Part shown: piece by piece, positions 10,377 through 20,500 of the stretch
Layout: each line of letters opens with the position of its first letter
Numbering within the stretch: position 1 is the stretch's first letter
NCBI GenBank assembly: GCA_021396245.1
Contig: WNYE01000034.1
Coordinates: forward strand, 124,001-188,000
From: Sporothrix humicola
Taxonomy: Eukaryota > Ascomycota > Sordariomycetes > Ophiostomatales > Ophiostomataceae
Length of the DNA stretch: 64,000 nucleotides
Reading direction: 5' to 3'
The notes under the pieces: model-generated
What the model was told of the DNA's origin: nothing
What the model saw: the letters and a program-made list of their open reading frames with translations, nothing else
Database searches by the model: none
Translations under genes and position numbers: made by a program

Positions 10377-13300
10377 TCATGCTCGTACCTCCATCTGCAC
10401 GCCCTTGTGGATGTGCACGAGCCAGTCGACATAACTCTGGGCCTCGTTGTTGCGGTCCTCGACCAGCATGCGCGCAAACTCAAACTCGGCGCCGTCCAGG
10501 CCCTGGCGCGCCAGCTGGATCGTCAGGCCCTTGGAGCCGCGCAGGGTCCGCAAGAACTCGATCATGTTGCGCACCTGCGCATTCAGGTGTGTCTCAAGCA
10601 CAGGCAAGGACGACAGGTAGGGGTCGAGCGCCTGCAGCTTGTCCTTGTCCTCGCCAAACAGGTCCTGGATCAGGTTGGGCGACGTCTGCTTCTCGAGCCA
10701 GATGAGGCACTGCTGGCCGTTGTCGACCAGGTAAACACCGCCGGGCTCGACCTTGGCAAACGTGGCGCGCATGGCGGGCGGCATGCGGAGGTGGCCCGTC
10801 TCCGGGTCGGGGAAGCCCTCCTCGGGCTGCAGGTTGTGCAGCGGCAGGATGCGCGGGTACAGGTACAGGCTCAGCTCGAGCGCGCCCATGGACCGGAGCA
10901 TGCGCATCTCGTGGACACGGCGGTCGCCGGTCTCGCTGCCGCCCTTGAAGGCGCGGCACTTGAGCAGGCCGAGCATGTACATGCAGAACTCCTTGAGACG
11001 CTCCGGCATGATCAGCTGACTAGGCGGCGCCGAGGCCGAGGCGTGGTGCTTGCGGTAGCCGGCCAAAATGTCAATCGTCTTCTCGGTCAGCCAGTTGCGC
11101 GTGTCCTTGAGGTTGGCCGACGTGCTGGCCAGCTTGGTGGCGGCCTCCTTGGCCAGGATGCCATACACAGCATCCTGGTCGACAAACTTGAGGCACTCGC
11201 GCGTGCTCTCGCTGACGCTGGCAATGACGTTGCTGCAGCGCACGCGGCGCTGGCCGTCGGCGGTTGTGTACAGCAGGGCCGACTGGAAGTGGGCGTCGAG
11301 CTTCGTGTCGAGCTTGCCGTCGTAGCTAAAAGTGACGCCAATGGCCTTGTCGGCGTCGATGGCGCCAACCTCGAGATCGGCACCGAGCGTGTGCTGCACG
11401 AAGTTGCCGTGGTAGTTGGACACCTGCAGGCCGTTGGAGCAGCGCACCTTGATGAGCGCCTGGAAGCCCGTCTCGCGCGTCACGGCGTGCTTGACCTCCA
11501 TGGACAGCTTGGTGTTGTCGCGGCCGGCAATAAAGTTGGGGTAGTAGAACGCCTCGCCGCCTGTTGTCGAGGACACGTGGCCGATCGTGGCCACATCTAG
11601 GTAGCCGCCTGCAGGCGCGGCCAGGAAGAAGTCGATGCCGATGCCTGCAGCCGTCATGCGCTCGGCAGCCTTGCGCCAGCCAGGGTGCTCGGTGGTGTAC
11701 AGCTTCTTGTCCATCTCGCCGCCCGTGTGCTTGCCGTCGTCGCGCATAAACAGGCGACCGGGGCCCCATGTTGGCAGTGACGTGACCGAGCATACGACCT
11801 TGCCACCAGTAGCCTCGAGAGCCGAGATGGCGGCGTTGAGCGTCGAGAGCAGCGCCGGCTCGGGGTTCTTGATGGTCGAGAACATTTGCGGCAGACGTGT
11901 CAGGAGCGACGTAATGACCGCCTTGGACTCGTAGGGGTCGACAAAGAGGCCGTCGCTGAGGGGCACGAAGGGATCCTCAATGTCGGGCATGATCATCATC
12001 TGCGCCTGCTCGAGGCCAGCCGACACGTTGTAAAAGTGCACCTCCTTGTCGTACGTAACGAAGCCAACGCGTGCGTTCTTGGGGATGCGGCGCTTGGGCT
12101 CGCCGTTCTCGTCCACCTCGTCCTCACCAGCGTACAGAGCGCCCAGGATGCCCTCGCAGAAAGCCTCGAGGAAGCCGCGGTTGTACGACTCCTGCGTGAC
12201 GTCGATCAAGAACAGCCAGCGCAGACCCACGGGCTCCTTGGTCCAGTACTCCTTGGGCACGACAAACTCGACGGTGCCGCGCGACAGCTCGGGGCGCTGG
12301 TCGCGGTCGCCGCGCACGCCCTGTGGTGACGTGGCGCAAAAGTACTCGGGCGGCGTGTCGTTGGGGTACGTGCACAGGTTGCACACAAACTTGTTGCCTC
12401 CCGAGCGGAAGACCATGAAGGGGTTGATGTAGGCACGGCAGCGCCGACACCGCGGCGGGCCAGCCTCACCGAAATCGAGCACGGGCACATCCTGCTCGCC
12501 GGCCTGGAGCGGTGCCAGGGGCTGCAGCACCAGGCCTAGTGGCAGGCCGGTGCTGTTGAGGGCCTCGGCCGTGGAGGGGATGTTGTTCATGGTGAGGCGG
12601 GTGTACTTGGGCGAGGAGTTGCCCTGGTCGTAGGCAACAAACGAGATGGCGGCGGGCGGAGGGACGTGGCGCTCGAAAGTAGGGTAGACGTTGGTCAAGA
12701 AGTGCTGCTGCAGCGAGTCGCGTGAGAGTGGCACACTGGGGATGTCGTCGGCCGAGACCTTTTGCTGGCCGGACGCAGGGACCATGGCCGGGACAGAACC
12801 GGCCTCGGCAACGGCACCACGAGCACCAAAGCTGGCTGGGTCGGCAGGATTCGAGGGGGTAAAGGGAGCACCAGCGGCGGCCGGGAACTGGCTCATCTGG
12901 GGCGTAATGGGTCCGTTGTCAAAGCCAGGCTGTCCTGGGATACCCTGGATGCCTGGTGCGCCCGGCATGCCAGGCACAGGTCCGCCCGACATGGCGGCGG
13001 CCGAGAAACCCATGGACGAGCCCACGGGCGCCTCAACAGTGTGATAAGCGTGCCGGTCCTTCTTCTTTTTGCGCACAGTCGAGTGGCCGTCGGGGCCCAG
13101 CGACATGCCGCCCATTTGTGCTGCCAGTCCGCCGTCATCGGCTCCTGGTGCTCCTGCGCCGGCTGCCGGTGGAGGAGCTCCAAAGCCTTGCAGGCCCGGC
13201 GAGGGCGTACCCATATAGGGTGGCTGACCGCCATATGGGGGCTGAAGCCCGGCGCTCAGAGGCGGTGCTCCGTAGCCCTGGTCGACAGGCTGGCCCTGTC

Positions 13301-13472
13301 CTTGCAGCGGCTGGCCGTATTGTTGCTGCTGGTATCCTGCCTGCTGCTGGTAGGGCTGGGGGGCAATGGGCGGCACAAAAGTCTGGGCAGCGGGCTGCGT
13401 TGTTCGGCGGGGGTCGTTGGGGTCGAGTTGCTCGCCCTGGCCGAGGGCATGGAACATGGCGTAGTCGGCCAT
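10377..13472 (-). CDS. sec24: COPII coat subunit Sec24
   Basis: Predicted 1031-residue Sec24, the cargo-binding subunit of the COPII coat. With Sec23 it forms the inner coat on ER exit sites and recognises sorting signals on cargo. The first ~240 residues are Pro/Gln/Gly-rich and disordered, as in other Sec24 proteins. A zinc finger follows with cysteines at 342, 345, 364 and 367 (C-x2-C, 18 residues, C-x2-C). After it come the trunk (with a W-L-F-L-I-D-V-T type strand), the beta-sandwich, the helical domain and the C-terminal gelsolin-like domain (around Y-L-V-D-N-G-Q-Q-C-L-I-W-L). The length is normal for the family and the frame is uninterrupted, so no intron is needed. The start at 13472 gives the usual Met-Ala-Asp fungal beginning. 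It diverges from cft2, with 978 bp between the start codons. Confidence 0.96.
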   Translation of the reverse strand: MADYAMFHALGQGEQLDPNDPRRTTQPAAQTFVPPIAPQPYQQQAGYQQQQYGQPLQGQGQPVDQGYGAPPLSAGLQPPYGGQPPYMGTPSPGLQGFGAPPPAAGAGAPGADDGGLAAQMGGMSLGPDGHSTVRKKKKDRHAYHTVEAPVGSSMGFSAAAMSGGPVPGMPGAPGIQGIPGQPGFDNGPITPQMSQFPAAAGAPFTPSNPADPASFGARGAVAEAGSVPAMVPASGQQKVSADDIPSVPLSRDSLQQHFLTNVYPTFERHVPPPAAISFVAYDQGNSSPKYTRLTMNNIPSTAEALNSTGLPLGLVLQPLAPLQAGEQDVPVLDFGEAGPPRCRRCRAYINPFMVFRSGGNKFVCNLCTYPNDTPPEYFCATSPQGVRGDRDQRPELSRGTVEFVVPKEYWTKEPVGLRWLFLIDVTQESYNRGFLEAFCEGILGALYAGEDEVDENGEPKRRIPKNARVGFVTYDKEVHFYNVSAGLEQAQMMIMPDIEDPFVPLSDGLFVDPYESKAVITSLLTRLPQMFSTIKNPEPALLSTLNAAISALEATGGKVVCSVTSLPTWGPGRLFMRDDGKHTGGEMDKKLYTTEHPGWRKAAERMTAAGIGIDFFLAAPAGGYLDVATIGHVSSTTGGEAFYYPNFIAGRDNTKLSMEVKHAVTRETGFQALIKVRCSNGLQVSNYHGNFVQHTLGADLEVGAIDADKAIGVTFSYDGKLDTKLDAHFQSALLYTTADGQRRVRCSNVIASVSESTRECLKFVDQDAVYGILAKEAATKLASTSANLKDTRNWLTEKTIDILAGYRKHHASASAPPSQLIMPERLKEFCMYMLGLLKCRAFKGGSETGDRRVHEMRMLRSMGALELSLYLYPRILPLHNLQPEEGFPDPETGHLRMPPAMRATFAKVEPGGVYLVDNGQQCLIWLEKQTSPNLIQDLFGEDKDKLQALDPYLSSLPVLETHLNAQVRNMIEFLRTLRGSKGLTIQLARQGLDGAEFEFARMLVEDRNNEAQSYVDWLVHIHKGVQMEVRA

Positions 13473-14450
13473 GCTGGCGGGTGGGAACGTAGGATCGTGA
13501 GGCAGGTGTCGAGAGGCCGAGGGATCGAGAGAAAAGGAGAAGACGGTAAAAGGGAGACCTCAAGATACGAGCTCACCGAAGCTCAAAAACTGGAGGTGAA
13601 AAAGAAAAAGAAGAAAAGAAAGAAAGAAAACAAAGCTCAACAGACGGTCGACAGACTGCTCGGAAACACACAGCCAGCCCGTCTGTCCATGCTACTGTAG
13701 GAATTGGGATCTCGCGAGACTGGGGGATGCTCTCGTCGTGGTCGAAAGGGCCAGAGCCAAGCGTGGTGGCGGTGGATATGTATCTTTAAAAGTGGTGGTC
13801 GTGCGGCGCGGTGGCCAGATGGTTGGACACGTTGCGTGCAAGAGAGCCAGAAAGAGGCCCTTTAGGCGTGATAGTGGTCAATCGGATCTACGACTTAGCG
13901 GGCATTGGAGGGGGAAAGAACGACTGAAGGGCGCCAAATGCCCCTGGCTCCAGCGCTGGCGCGACTGCCTTGTGAGGTGCTAATTACTAGTAGTTTGGAG
14001 GGACGAAAAAAAGAACAAGATGGCCCCTTCCTCTTCCAGCAGAGCAAGTGGGGTCGTCCAGCGATCCAATTCAGGGACGACTCGGACGAGAATAGGGAAG
14101 GCGCGCCTGAGCTGTGCTTGGCTGTTCTGGACACATGTCGTTCCGAGGGGTTAATCCGGTCCGGCTTTTCTACAAGGAACCAAGGGAAGGCGCGCTGGGA
14201 CGTCACTGCCGTCTCCTTGGTGAGGCTGCGGCAGGAATGCGCTAACGCAGAACGGCGACGCGATTTGCATGAGCTTCACGTCAACGACAAAGCTCGCTCA
14301 CATTACAATTGACGATATTCACGTTCAACACAATTCGACAACACAACTCAACAACATAACATCACCACAAGCAGTCATCAACATCGACATCGCACATCAT
14401 CTTTATCCCAAGCATACCCGCACACTATGAATCACCGGTAACCGGCCGCC
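13473..14450. promoter_or_regulatory. Shared sec24/cft2 divergent promoter region
   Basis: This 978 bp spacer separates the head-to-head start codons of sec24 and cft2 and must carry promoter and leader sequence for both. The sec24 side (13580-13630) is purine-rich on the plus strand, so pyrimidine-rich in the sec24 sense. The cft2 side has a CA-rich leader (14310-14420). A GACGTCAC word resembling a bZIP/CRE site lies at 14199-14206. I see no gene in the spacer. Confidence 0.6.
14427..14441 (+). promoter_or_regulatory. Minimal upstream reading frame before cft2
   Basis: ATG AAT CAC CGG TAA encodes a four-residue peptide and stops 9 nt before the cft2 start codon. The cft2 ATG at 14451 sits in a full GCCGCCATG context, whereas this upstream ATG is in a weak one, so leaky scanning or reinitiation would be expected if the transcript starts upstream of 14427. 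Confidence 0.45.
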
Positions 14451-17400
14451 ATGTTCACGTTCTGCCCGTTGCAGGGGGCGCAGTCCGAGTCGACGGCCTC
14501 GCAGTCGCTGCTCGAGCTCGATGGCGGCGTCAAGGTGCTCGTCGACGTCGGCTGGGACGAGTCGTTTGACGCCGAGAAGCTGCGCGAGCTCGAGAAGCAG
14601 GTGCCGACCATTTCGTTGGTGCTGCTCACGCACGCGACCGTCTCGCACATTGCCGCCTTTGCTTACTGCTGCAAGAACTTTCCTCTCTTCTCGCGCATTC
14701 CTATTTTCGCAACAAAGCCCGTTATCGACCTGGGCCGCACGCTCCTCCAAGACCTCTATGCATCGACGCCGCTGGCCGCCGCCATCATCCCCCGTGTTTC
14801 TCTGACGGAAGTCGCCTACTCGTACGAGCAGTCAACCGCCGCCGAGCACTCTCGTTTCCTGCTTCCCGCGCCCACGCCCGACGAGATCACGCGCTACTTC
14901 TCGCTCATCCAAGAACTCAAGTACTCGCAGCCGCACCAGCCGCAGGCACCGTCCAACCTGCCGCCGCTCAACGGTCTTACGATTACAGCCTACAATGCCG
15001 GCCGCACACTGGGCGGCACGCTCTGGCACATCCAGCTGGGCCTCGAGTCCATTGTCTACGGTGTGGACTGGGGCCAGTACAAGGAGAATGTGTTTTCGGG
15101 CGCTGCGTGGATTGGCGGCGCGCACGGCGGCGGGTCCGAGGTCATGGAGCAGCTGCGCAAGCCGACAGCGCTTGTGTCCAGCAGTCGCGCACCACAGGTC
15201 GAGCGGCCAGGACTGCGCGACGATCATTTGTTGGAGACGATCCGCACCTGTGTCGTGCGTGGCGGCACTGTCCTGATCCCGGTGGACTCGACGGCGCGTA
15301 TCCTGGAGCTGGCCTACTTTTTGGAGCACGCCTGGCGCAAAGAGGCAGCTGCTTCCTCTTCTTCGTCAAACAATGAAAACTTGTCAAAATCCAAGCTGTA
15401 TCTGGCTGGCCGCACTTCTGGCAGTCTTGTGCGGCACGCGCGGACCCTGCTCGAATGGATGAACGACAGCATTGTGCAGGAATTTGAAGCCGTGGCCGAC
15501 GGCGCCAAGCAGGCCAACAACCGCGGTGATGACGGCAAGACCAAAGAGGCCGGCCCCTTTGATCTACGACACATGCGCCTGCTCGAGCGGCGGTCACAGG
15601 TCGACCGCGTGCTCAGCCAGCCTCCCGGGTCGAGCAGCGGCGGCAAGGTCATCCTGGCCAGTGACGCCTCCCTCGAATGGGGTTTCTCCAAAGAGATTTT
15701 GCGGAGAATCGCCGACGACCCACAAAACTTGGTGATCCTCACAGAAGTGCCTGGTGTCCTGACAGACGACAAGCCGCCATCGATTGCCCGCACGTTGTGG
15801 GAGTGGTGGCGCGACGGCGCAAACACAAACGCCGAGAGCGCAAGCGACCGTCTCGTCCAGGGCGCCGGCCGCCCGCTCGAGTTTCACGATACCCGCAAGG
15901 TGGCCCTCGAAGGAGCCGAGCTGGCCCTGTACCAGCAGTGGCTTGCCACACAGCGCCAGCTCCAGGCCACACAGCTCTCGACGGCCGGCAGCGGCGGCGT
16001 CGGTGCCAGTCTGCTGGGCGACGGCGGCGTCAACAGCCTGGGCGGCGGCATCGCCGCTCTGCTGGAAGACGGTAACGACGACGTCTCCTCAGAATCATCA
16101 TCCGACTCGGACGAGGAGTCCGACGGCGACCGCCAGGGCAAGGTCTTGAACGTGTCCACCACGATCGGCCAGGCCAGCCGCAAAAAGGTCGTGCTGCGCG
16201 ACGAGGACCTGGGCGTCACCATTCTCATCAAGCGCAAGGGCCACTACGACTTTGACGTGCGCGGCAAAAAGGGCCGCGAGCGTATCTTCCCCGTGCCCGT
16301 GCGCCGCAAGCGCAACGACGATTTCGGCGAGCTGATCCGTGCGGACGAGTACTTGAGAGAAGAGGAGCGCGAAGAGGAGGCGGGCAACGATTTCAGCGGC
16401 CGCAACGGCGACGGGGCGGCCCACTTGCCAGAGATGCTCGGCAAGAAGCGCAAATGGGACGACGTTGGTGCAGGACGCGGCCAGGGCGACAACAAGCGGC
16501 CAAATACTGACGGCACCAACAGCAATGGCCACCGTCGGGGTGACTCTACGGATGGACGCCGCCGTGGCCGTGGTGACGGCAGCGACGACGAGGGTGCAGA
16601 CAAGGACGGCGCGCTCTACGACAGCGATCTGGACGGCGACGAAGGCGAAGACGCCGCCGAAGCCGCCATGACGGCCAGTGTGCAAGGTCCTGCCAAGCTG
16701 ATCTCTACAAGCGAAAGCATCCCTGCGCGCCTGCGCATTGCCTACGTCGACTACTCCGGTCTGCATACAGCCCGCAACCTGGAAATCCTGCTGCCGCTTA
16801 TCGAGCCACGCAAACTCATCCTTGTCGGCGGCAGCGAGGCCGAGACGGCCACCGTCGCCGCACACTACCGCAGCGTTGTCAGCACGAACCGCGGCGTGGC
16901 CGAGTCTGATGTTGATGTTCTGCTGCCATTTGTCGGTGGTCCGGCCGTCGATGCTAGCGTGGACACCCACGCCTGGGCCGTCAAGCTGGCCGACGCGCTG
17001 GTCAAGAAGCTCAAGTGGCAGAACCTGCGGGGACTGGGCATCGTCACCATGACCGGTCTTTTACGGCCTGGGCTGGCTGTTCCCTCAGAGAATGCGCCAG
17101 CAGCCATTGAGGACAAGCCTGCAGAGGCAGACGGTGACGACGAGGCAGGCGGCTCGAGCAAACGGCAAAAGACCGATGCCGGCGGCAGCGCCCTCGTCAC
17201 AACAACGCTTGCACCATCCGCAGCCGCAGCCGCCGCGCCAAATGCCCAACTTCCTACGCTTGACGTCCTGCCGAGCAACACAACTTTGGCAGCAGCACGC
17301 GCCGGCACACAACCCCTCCACGTTGGCGAGCTGCGCCTAGCCGACTTAAGGAGGACAATGCAAGCCTCGGGCCACACGGCCGAGTTCCGTGGTGAGGGTA

Positions 17401-17570
17401 CGCTCGTGATTGACGGGTCCGTGGCCGTCCGGAAGACGACGACGGGCCGCGTCGAGGTCGAGAGCATTGGCCTCCCGTCTGACGGCGGCCCGGCGACCAA
17501 GGTTGGCGGCACGTTCTACGCAGTAAAGCGGATGATCTACGACGGCCTGGCCGTGGTGGCGGGCGGCTAA
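14451..17570 (+). CDS. cft2: Cleavage and polyadenylation factor subunit Cft2 (CPSF100)
   Basis: Predicted 1039-residue Cft2/Ydh1/CPSF100, the pseudo-nuclease partner of CPSF73/Ysh1 in the pre-mRNA 3' end cleavage and polyadenylation complex. It begins with the family hallmark F-C-P-L-Q-G and has a metallo-beta-lactamase fold in the first ~230 residues, then a beta-CASP region and a C-terminal domain. The zinc-binding H-x-H-x-D-H loop of active CPSF73 reads T-H-A-T-V-S-H here, so the metal site is degenerate, as expected for CPSF100. Long hydrophilic insertions split the beta-CASP/C-terminal part: an acidic Ser/Asp tract near 546-560 and a second acidic, Arg/Gly-containing tract near 680-745. 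An Ala-rich linker lies before the C-terminal domain. No intron is needed. The start is the ATG in a strong context just after a four-residue upstream frame. Confidence 0.95.
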   Translation: MFTFCPLQGAQSESTASQSLLELDGGVKVLVDVGWDESFDAEKLRELEKQVPTISLVLLTHATVSHIAAFAYCCKNFPLFSRIPIFATKPVIDLGRTLLQDLYASTPLAAAIIPRVSLTEVAYSYEQSTAAEHSRFLLPAPTPDEITRYFSLIQELKYSQPHQPQAPSNLPPLNGLTITAYNAGRTLGGTLWHIQLGLESIVYGVDWGQYKENVFSGAAWIGGAHGGGSEVMEQLRKPTALVSSSRAPQVERPGLRDDHLLETIRTCVVRGGTVLIPVDSTARILELAYFLEHAWRKEAAASSSSSNNENLSKSKLYLAGRTSGSLVRHARTLLEWMNDSIVQEFEAVADGAKQANNRGDDGKTKEAGPFDLRHMRLLERRSQVDRVLSQPPGSSSGGKVILASDASLEWGFSKEILRRIADDPQNLVILTEVPGVLTDDKPPSIARTLWEWWRDGANTNAESASDRLVQGAGRPLEFHDTRKVALEGAELALYQQWLATQRQLQATQLSTAGSGGVGASLLGDGGVNSLGGGIAALLEDGNDDVSSESSSDSDEESDGDRQGKVLNVSTTIGQASRKKVVLRDEDLGVTILIKRKGHYDFDVRGKKGRERIFPVPVRRKRNDDFGELIRADEYLREEEREEEAGNDFSGRNGDGAAHLPEMLGKKRKWDDVGAGRGQGDNKRPNTDGTNSNGHRRGDSTDGRRRGRGDGSDDEGADKDGALYDSDLDGDEGEDAAEAAMTASVQGPAKLISTSESIPARLRIAYVDYSGLHTARNLEILLPLIEPRKLILVGGSEAETATVAAHYRSVVSTNRGVAESDVDVLLPFVGGPAVDASVDTHAWAVKLADALVKKLKWQNLRGLGIVTMTGLLRPGLAVPSENAPAAIEDKPAEADGDDEAGGSSKRQKTDAGGSALVTTTLAPSAAAAAAPNAQLPTLDVLPSNTTLAAARAGTQPLHVGELRLADLRRTMQASGHTAEFRGEGTLVIDGSVAVRKTTTGRVEVESIGLPSDGGPATKVGGTFYAVKRMIYDGLAVVAGG

Positions 17571-20500
17571 ATAGAAACTGGGGAAATAGGGGTCTGGGTA
17601 AAGGGCAAAGGAAAAGGGAAAATAGATAGTATGGAATACAGAGAACAAGTGCTGTTCTTGCCGTGTAATACCAGATAGTGCCATTGTAGGATAATTACGA
17701 GATCCATATCACATTTTCATTATTGGTTTTTGACGGGATTTTCCGTGTTTTATGTTTTATTTTTGATATTTTGCCATGCCTTACCTTTTTTTTTTTTTTT
17801 TTTAATAAAATAAACACAAGAAAAAGTAACGAATAAAAAACTTAAATATTGCATGCGCGTTCCATAATGATATATGAAACAGGCGCCCGATACGGCTCTG
17901 AATGTGCTTCTCACTAAAACTTGTTATTACCATGAACATGATACAGAAGAGGCAGGATTGGTGCCATTTTGTTACATTCACACACGATCAAGGGTGTACG
18001 AGAGGGACAACAATTTCTCCTTGTCGAACGCATGAGGCACGACCAACCAACCGCGTTGTGGTGGCGCTGTGCATGAGCTGTGCTGATGTTGTGCGCACCT
18101 TCTTTAATGACGTTGTCTTACCGCGTCTGTGGCTTGGTGGTCTGCTGTGATATATTTTGTGGTGTTTTCTTTTTGTTTGAGCCCATTCTTTGCTGACTAT
18201 GATACGCATTGCATATGCTTTTGATTTTCGTTCTTCAGAGACCTCCCTGCGAGCTGAACTTCTTCCGTGTCTACCGACTGCACGGGCTGGCAGATCAGTA
18301 GCGATCATCAGCAGTGCGTCGCATTGCATCTGATTTTATCGTTTTCTCTGGTTCTTCTGTTATTTCTGGCCGTGTTTGATGCAGCTTTTGGGGGCCTTTT
18401 GAGAAAGAAACTGAAAACAGAAACCTGCTCTTGTGGTGGCCGTGCTCTTCAGTTTTTGTGATTGGCCCCGACGAGCGACAACGCAGCGCCCATTCCCAAT
18501 CCCTCCTGTGGAAGATATTACATTATTACACAGAGGGTTTCTGGAGGGCAAATGCCAGTCTCTTGCACTTGCAGCTGTTCAGTGGAAGAAGAGACGACTG
18601 GTTAAGCAACAAAAACAGAGATCTGAAAGCAGATAAGAGAAAACACGACGAGAACGACAAAAAGAACGTGCAAGGATGCCTGAGATGCAGGGCGAGCAGG
18701 GCGAACAGGCTCAATGCAACCATACAAGGCCGTGAAGCAAAGAAAACGACAAAAGACGAAAAGAACCAACAACCCAAGCAATTAACGGTTGCAGGACGTG
18801 CGCAAGAAAGGAGCGTGCAGGAGACAACGGGAACAAGAATAGAAACACACTCAGACACCACTCAAAAAGTCACAGAGACAAGATGATTTGTCCCGAAAGA
18901 ACTAAAAAGAACACGGACAACACGAACGGGCCACACGCGTATTATCGTCACCGTTTTTGCTTTTTGCTGGGTTCTCGCTCTCGCTTCTCTCCTTCGGGTC
19001 TTGGTTTTTCTCACTGGAACCACCCGTTGATCTCTTGGCAGTTTGTCTTTTGGCGCTTCATTGGCGGTCACTGGCCACTGGGCTTGTCTGGGGCTGCCCG
19101 GGAAACGGGGTGCCGTGAGTGCGAAATGAGCTGTGGGGGGATTCGGGGAGGGCGCTTGACTGGAAGAGGGTCAGAGAGGTGATAGGCGGAACGGTCGGTG
19201 TCGATACGAGCCCGAGAGATGAAGAATGGTGTGCGATGGGGCTTTCCCTTTTCATGGAACCTGGAAAGACATGGGGGCGCTGGAAGATGGAAATGGAAAA
19301 TGGAAATTCTGGAGGGTCATTGAAAGAAGCAAAACGCAACGCAACGTGGCGAGCACTGCATGAGACAGAAGAAACGAAACAGGGACAGGTTAGCTCAGAG
19401 CGGATGATGCACAAAGATGCACATACACAGTAATATAAAGAAAAAACGCAAGGTGGGAGGACAGAACAAGAGAACACCAGAACAGTTCCTGATTGTGGGC
19501 TTTGTGTTTTGCTTTTTCTTGCCGTTCTTGCTCGTATCGATCTCGGAGGTGCCACTAGGCCGATAGTTTGGACAACACGCCTCAGGAACACGCGAGAAAC
19601 ACGCCCAAGCGAAAAGGTCGCGTCAATGCCAGGATCACGCTTCCAGTGTCCTTCCAGGAACGGACTGTCGGGGACCTGCGTGGACCAGGAGCAGCCCCTG
19701 GCCATCCCGGGGAATAGTGAGGTGTGGCCGCCCAGCTTTCTGCAGTGTGTCGCTCTGCCGACCATTTTGGGACCTGTCCACAGCTGCAGCAAGTTGGAGC
19801 CCGGTGCTGGAGCATAAACGCCGTGTCTGGGCACTACCGAGAGCGAAGAGTGGGAAAAGTGACGACAGGCTCCAGAAAGCAACAGGTGAAAAAAGACGGT
19901 GACTGCTGTTCATGTGGACCGCGTTGGCCTGGCCTGCATTTGCCCTAACGAGCAAGCGGATAGCACGGGCGGAGCAAACAATAGCTCCCTGGCCGACCCT
20001 AGCCCGTATTGAGCTGGCATGGCTGGAGGTTGGTGGTCCCGTTCTGGTGGCGATGGAGGTTTAAAGTGGAAAAGAGGAGAACGGAAATGGAGATGCAGAT
20101 GCAGATGCAAAAGAAGGAGAGACAAAACAGCGGTAAAAGGGAAGAGGAGATGGATTGAAACGTGGCAGACAAAATGGAAAGAGCCAAAAGAGTTGAGATG
20201 GAAGATAAAGACGACATCGAAGCATCGAGGAAAGAGCAACCGGTCTGGGACGAGATGCTGCTGGAAACGGCAATCGCGATACCACCGCGAATCCAGACGC
20301 ATACCGAAAGGGAAGGAGCAGCGTTGACTATCTTTGCACAACAGGAAACTGCGATATGGAGAGGCCGAACAGGGAAGGGACACAGTGCGCAAGAAGTCAC
20401 TTATAGCTCTCAATGCCCTGGAGCCTCGTACTGAGTACGAGCAACAGGGGGACGGCCCTTGCGATGTGCTGTCAGATTTTGATCTTGTTCATTTCTTGTG

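Noticed and set aside
10197..11600. 467-codon open frame antisense to sec24
   Set aside because: A mirror of sec24 codon bias: G/C-ending codons leave few antisense stops. Ala/Leu/Arg/Val/Gln-rich composition is typical of such shadows.
19058..19882. 274-codon minus-strand open frame in the cft2-mss4 gap
   Set aside because: No recognisable motif, biased Ser/Pro/Arg composition, and no strong start or conserved feature. A noncoding transcript is more likely than a protein.
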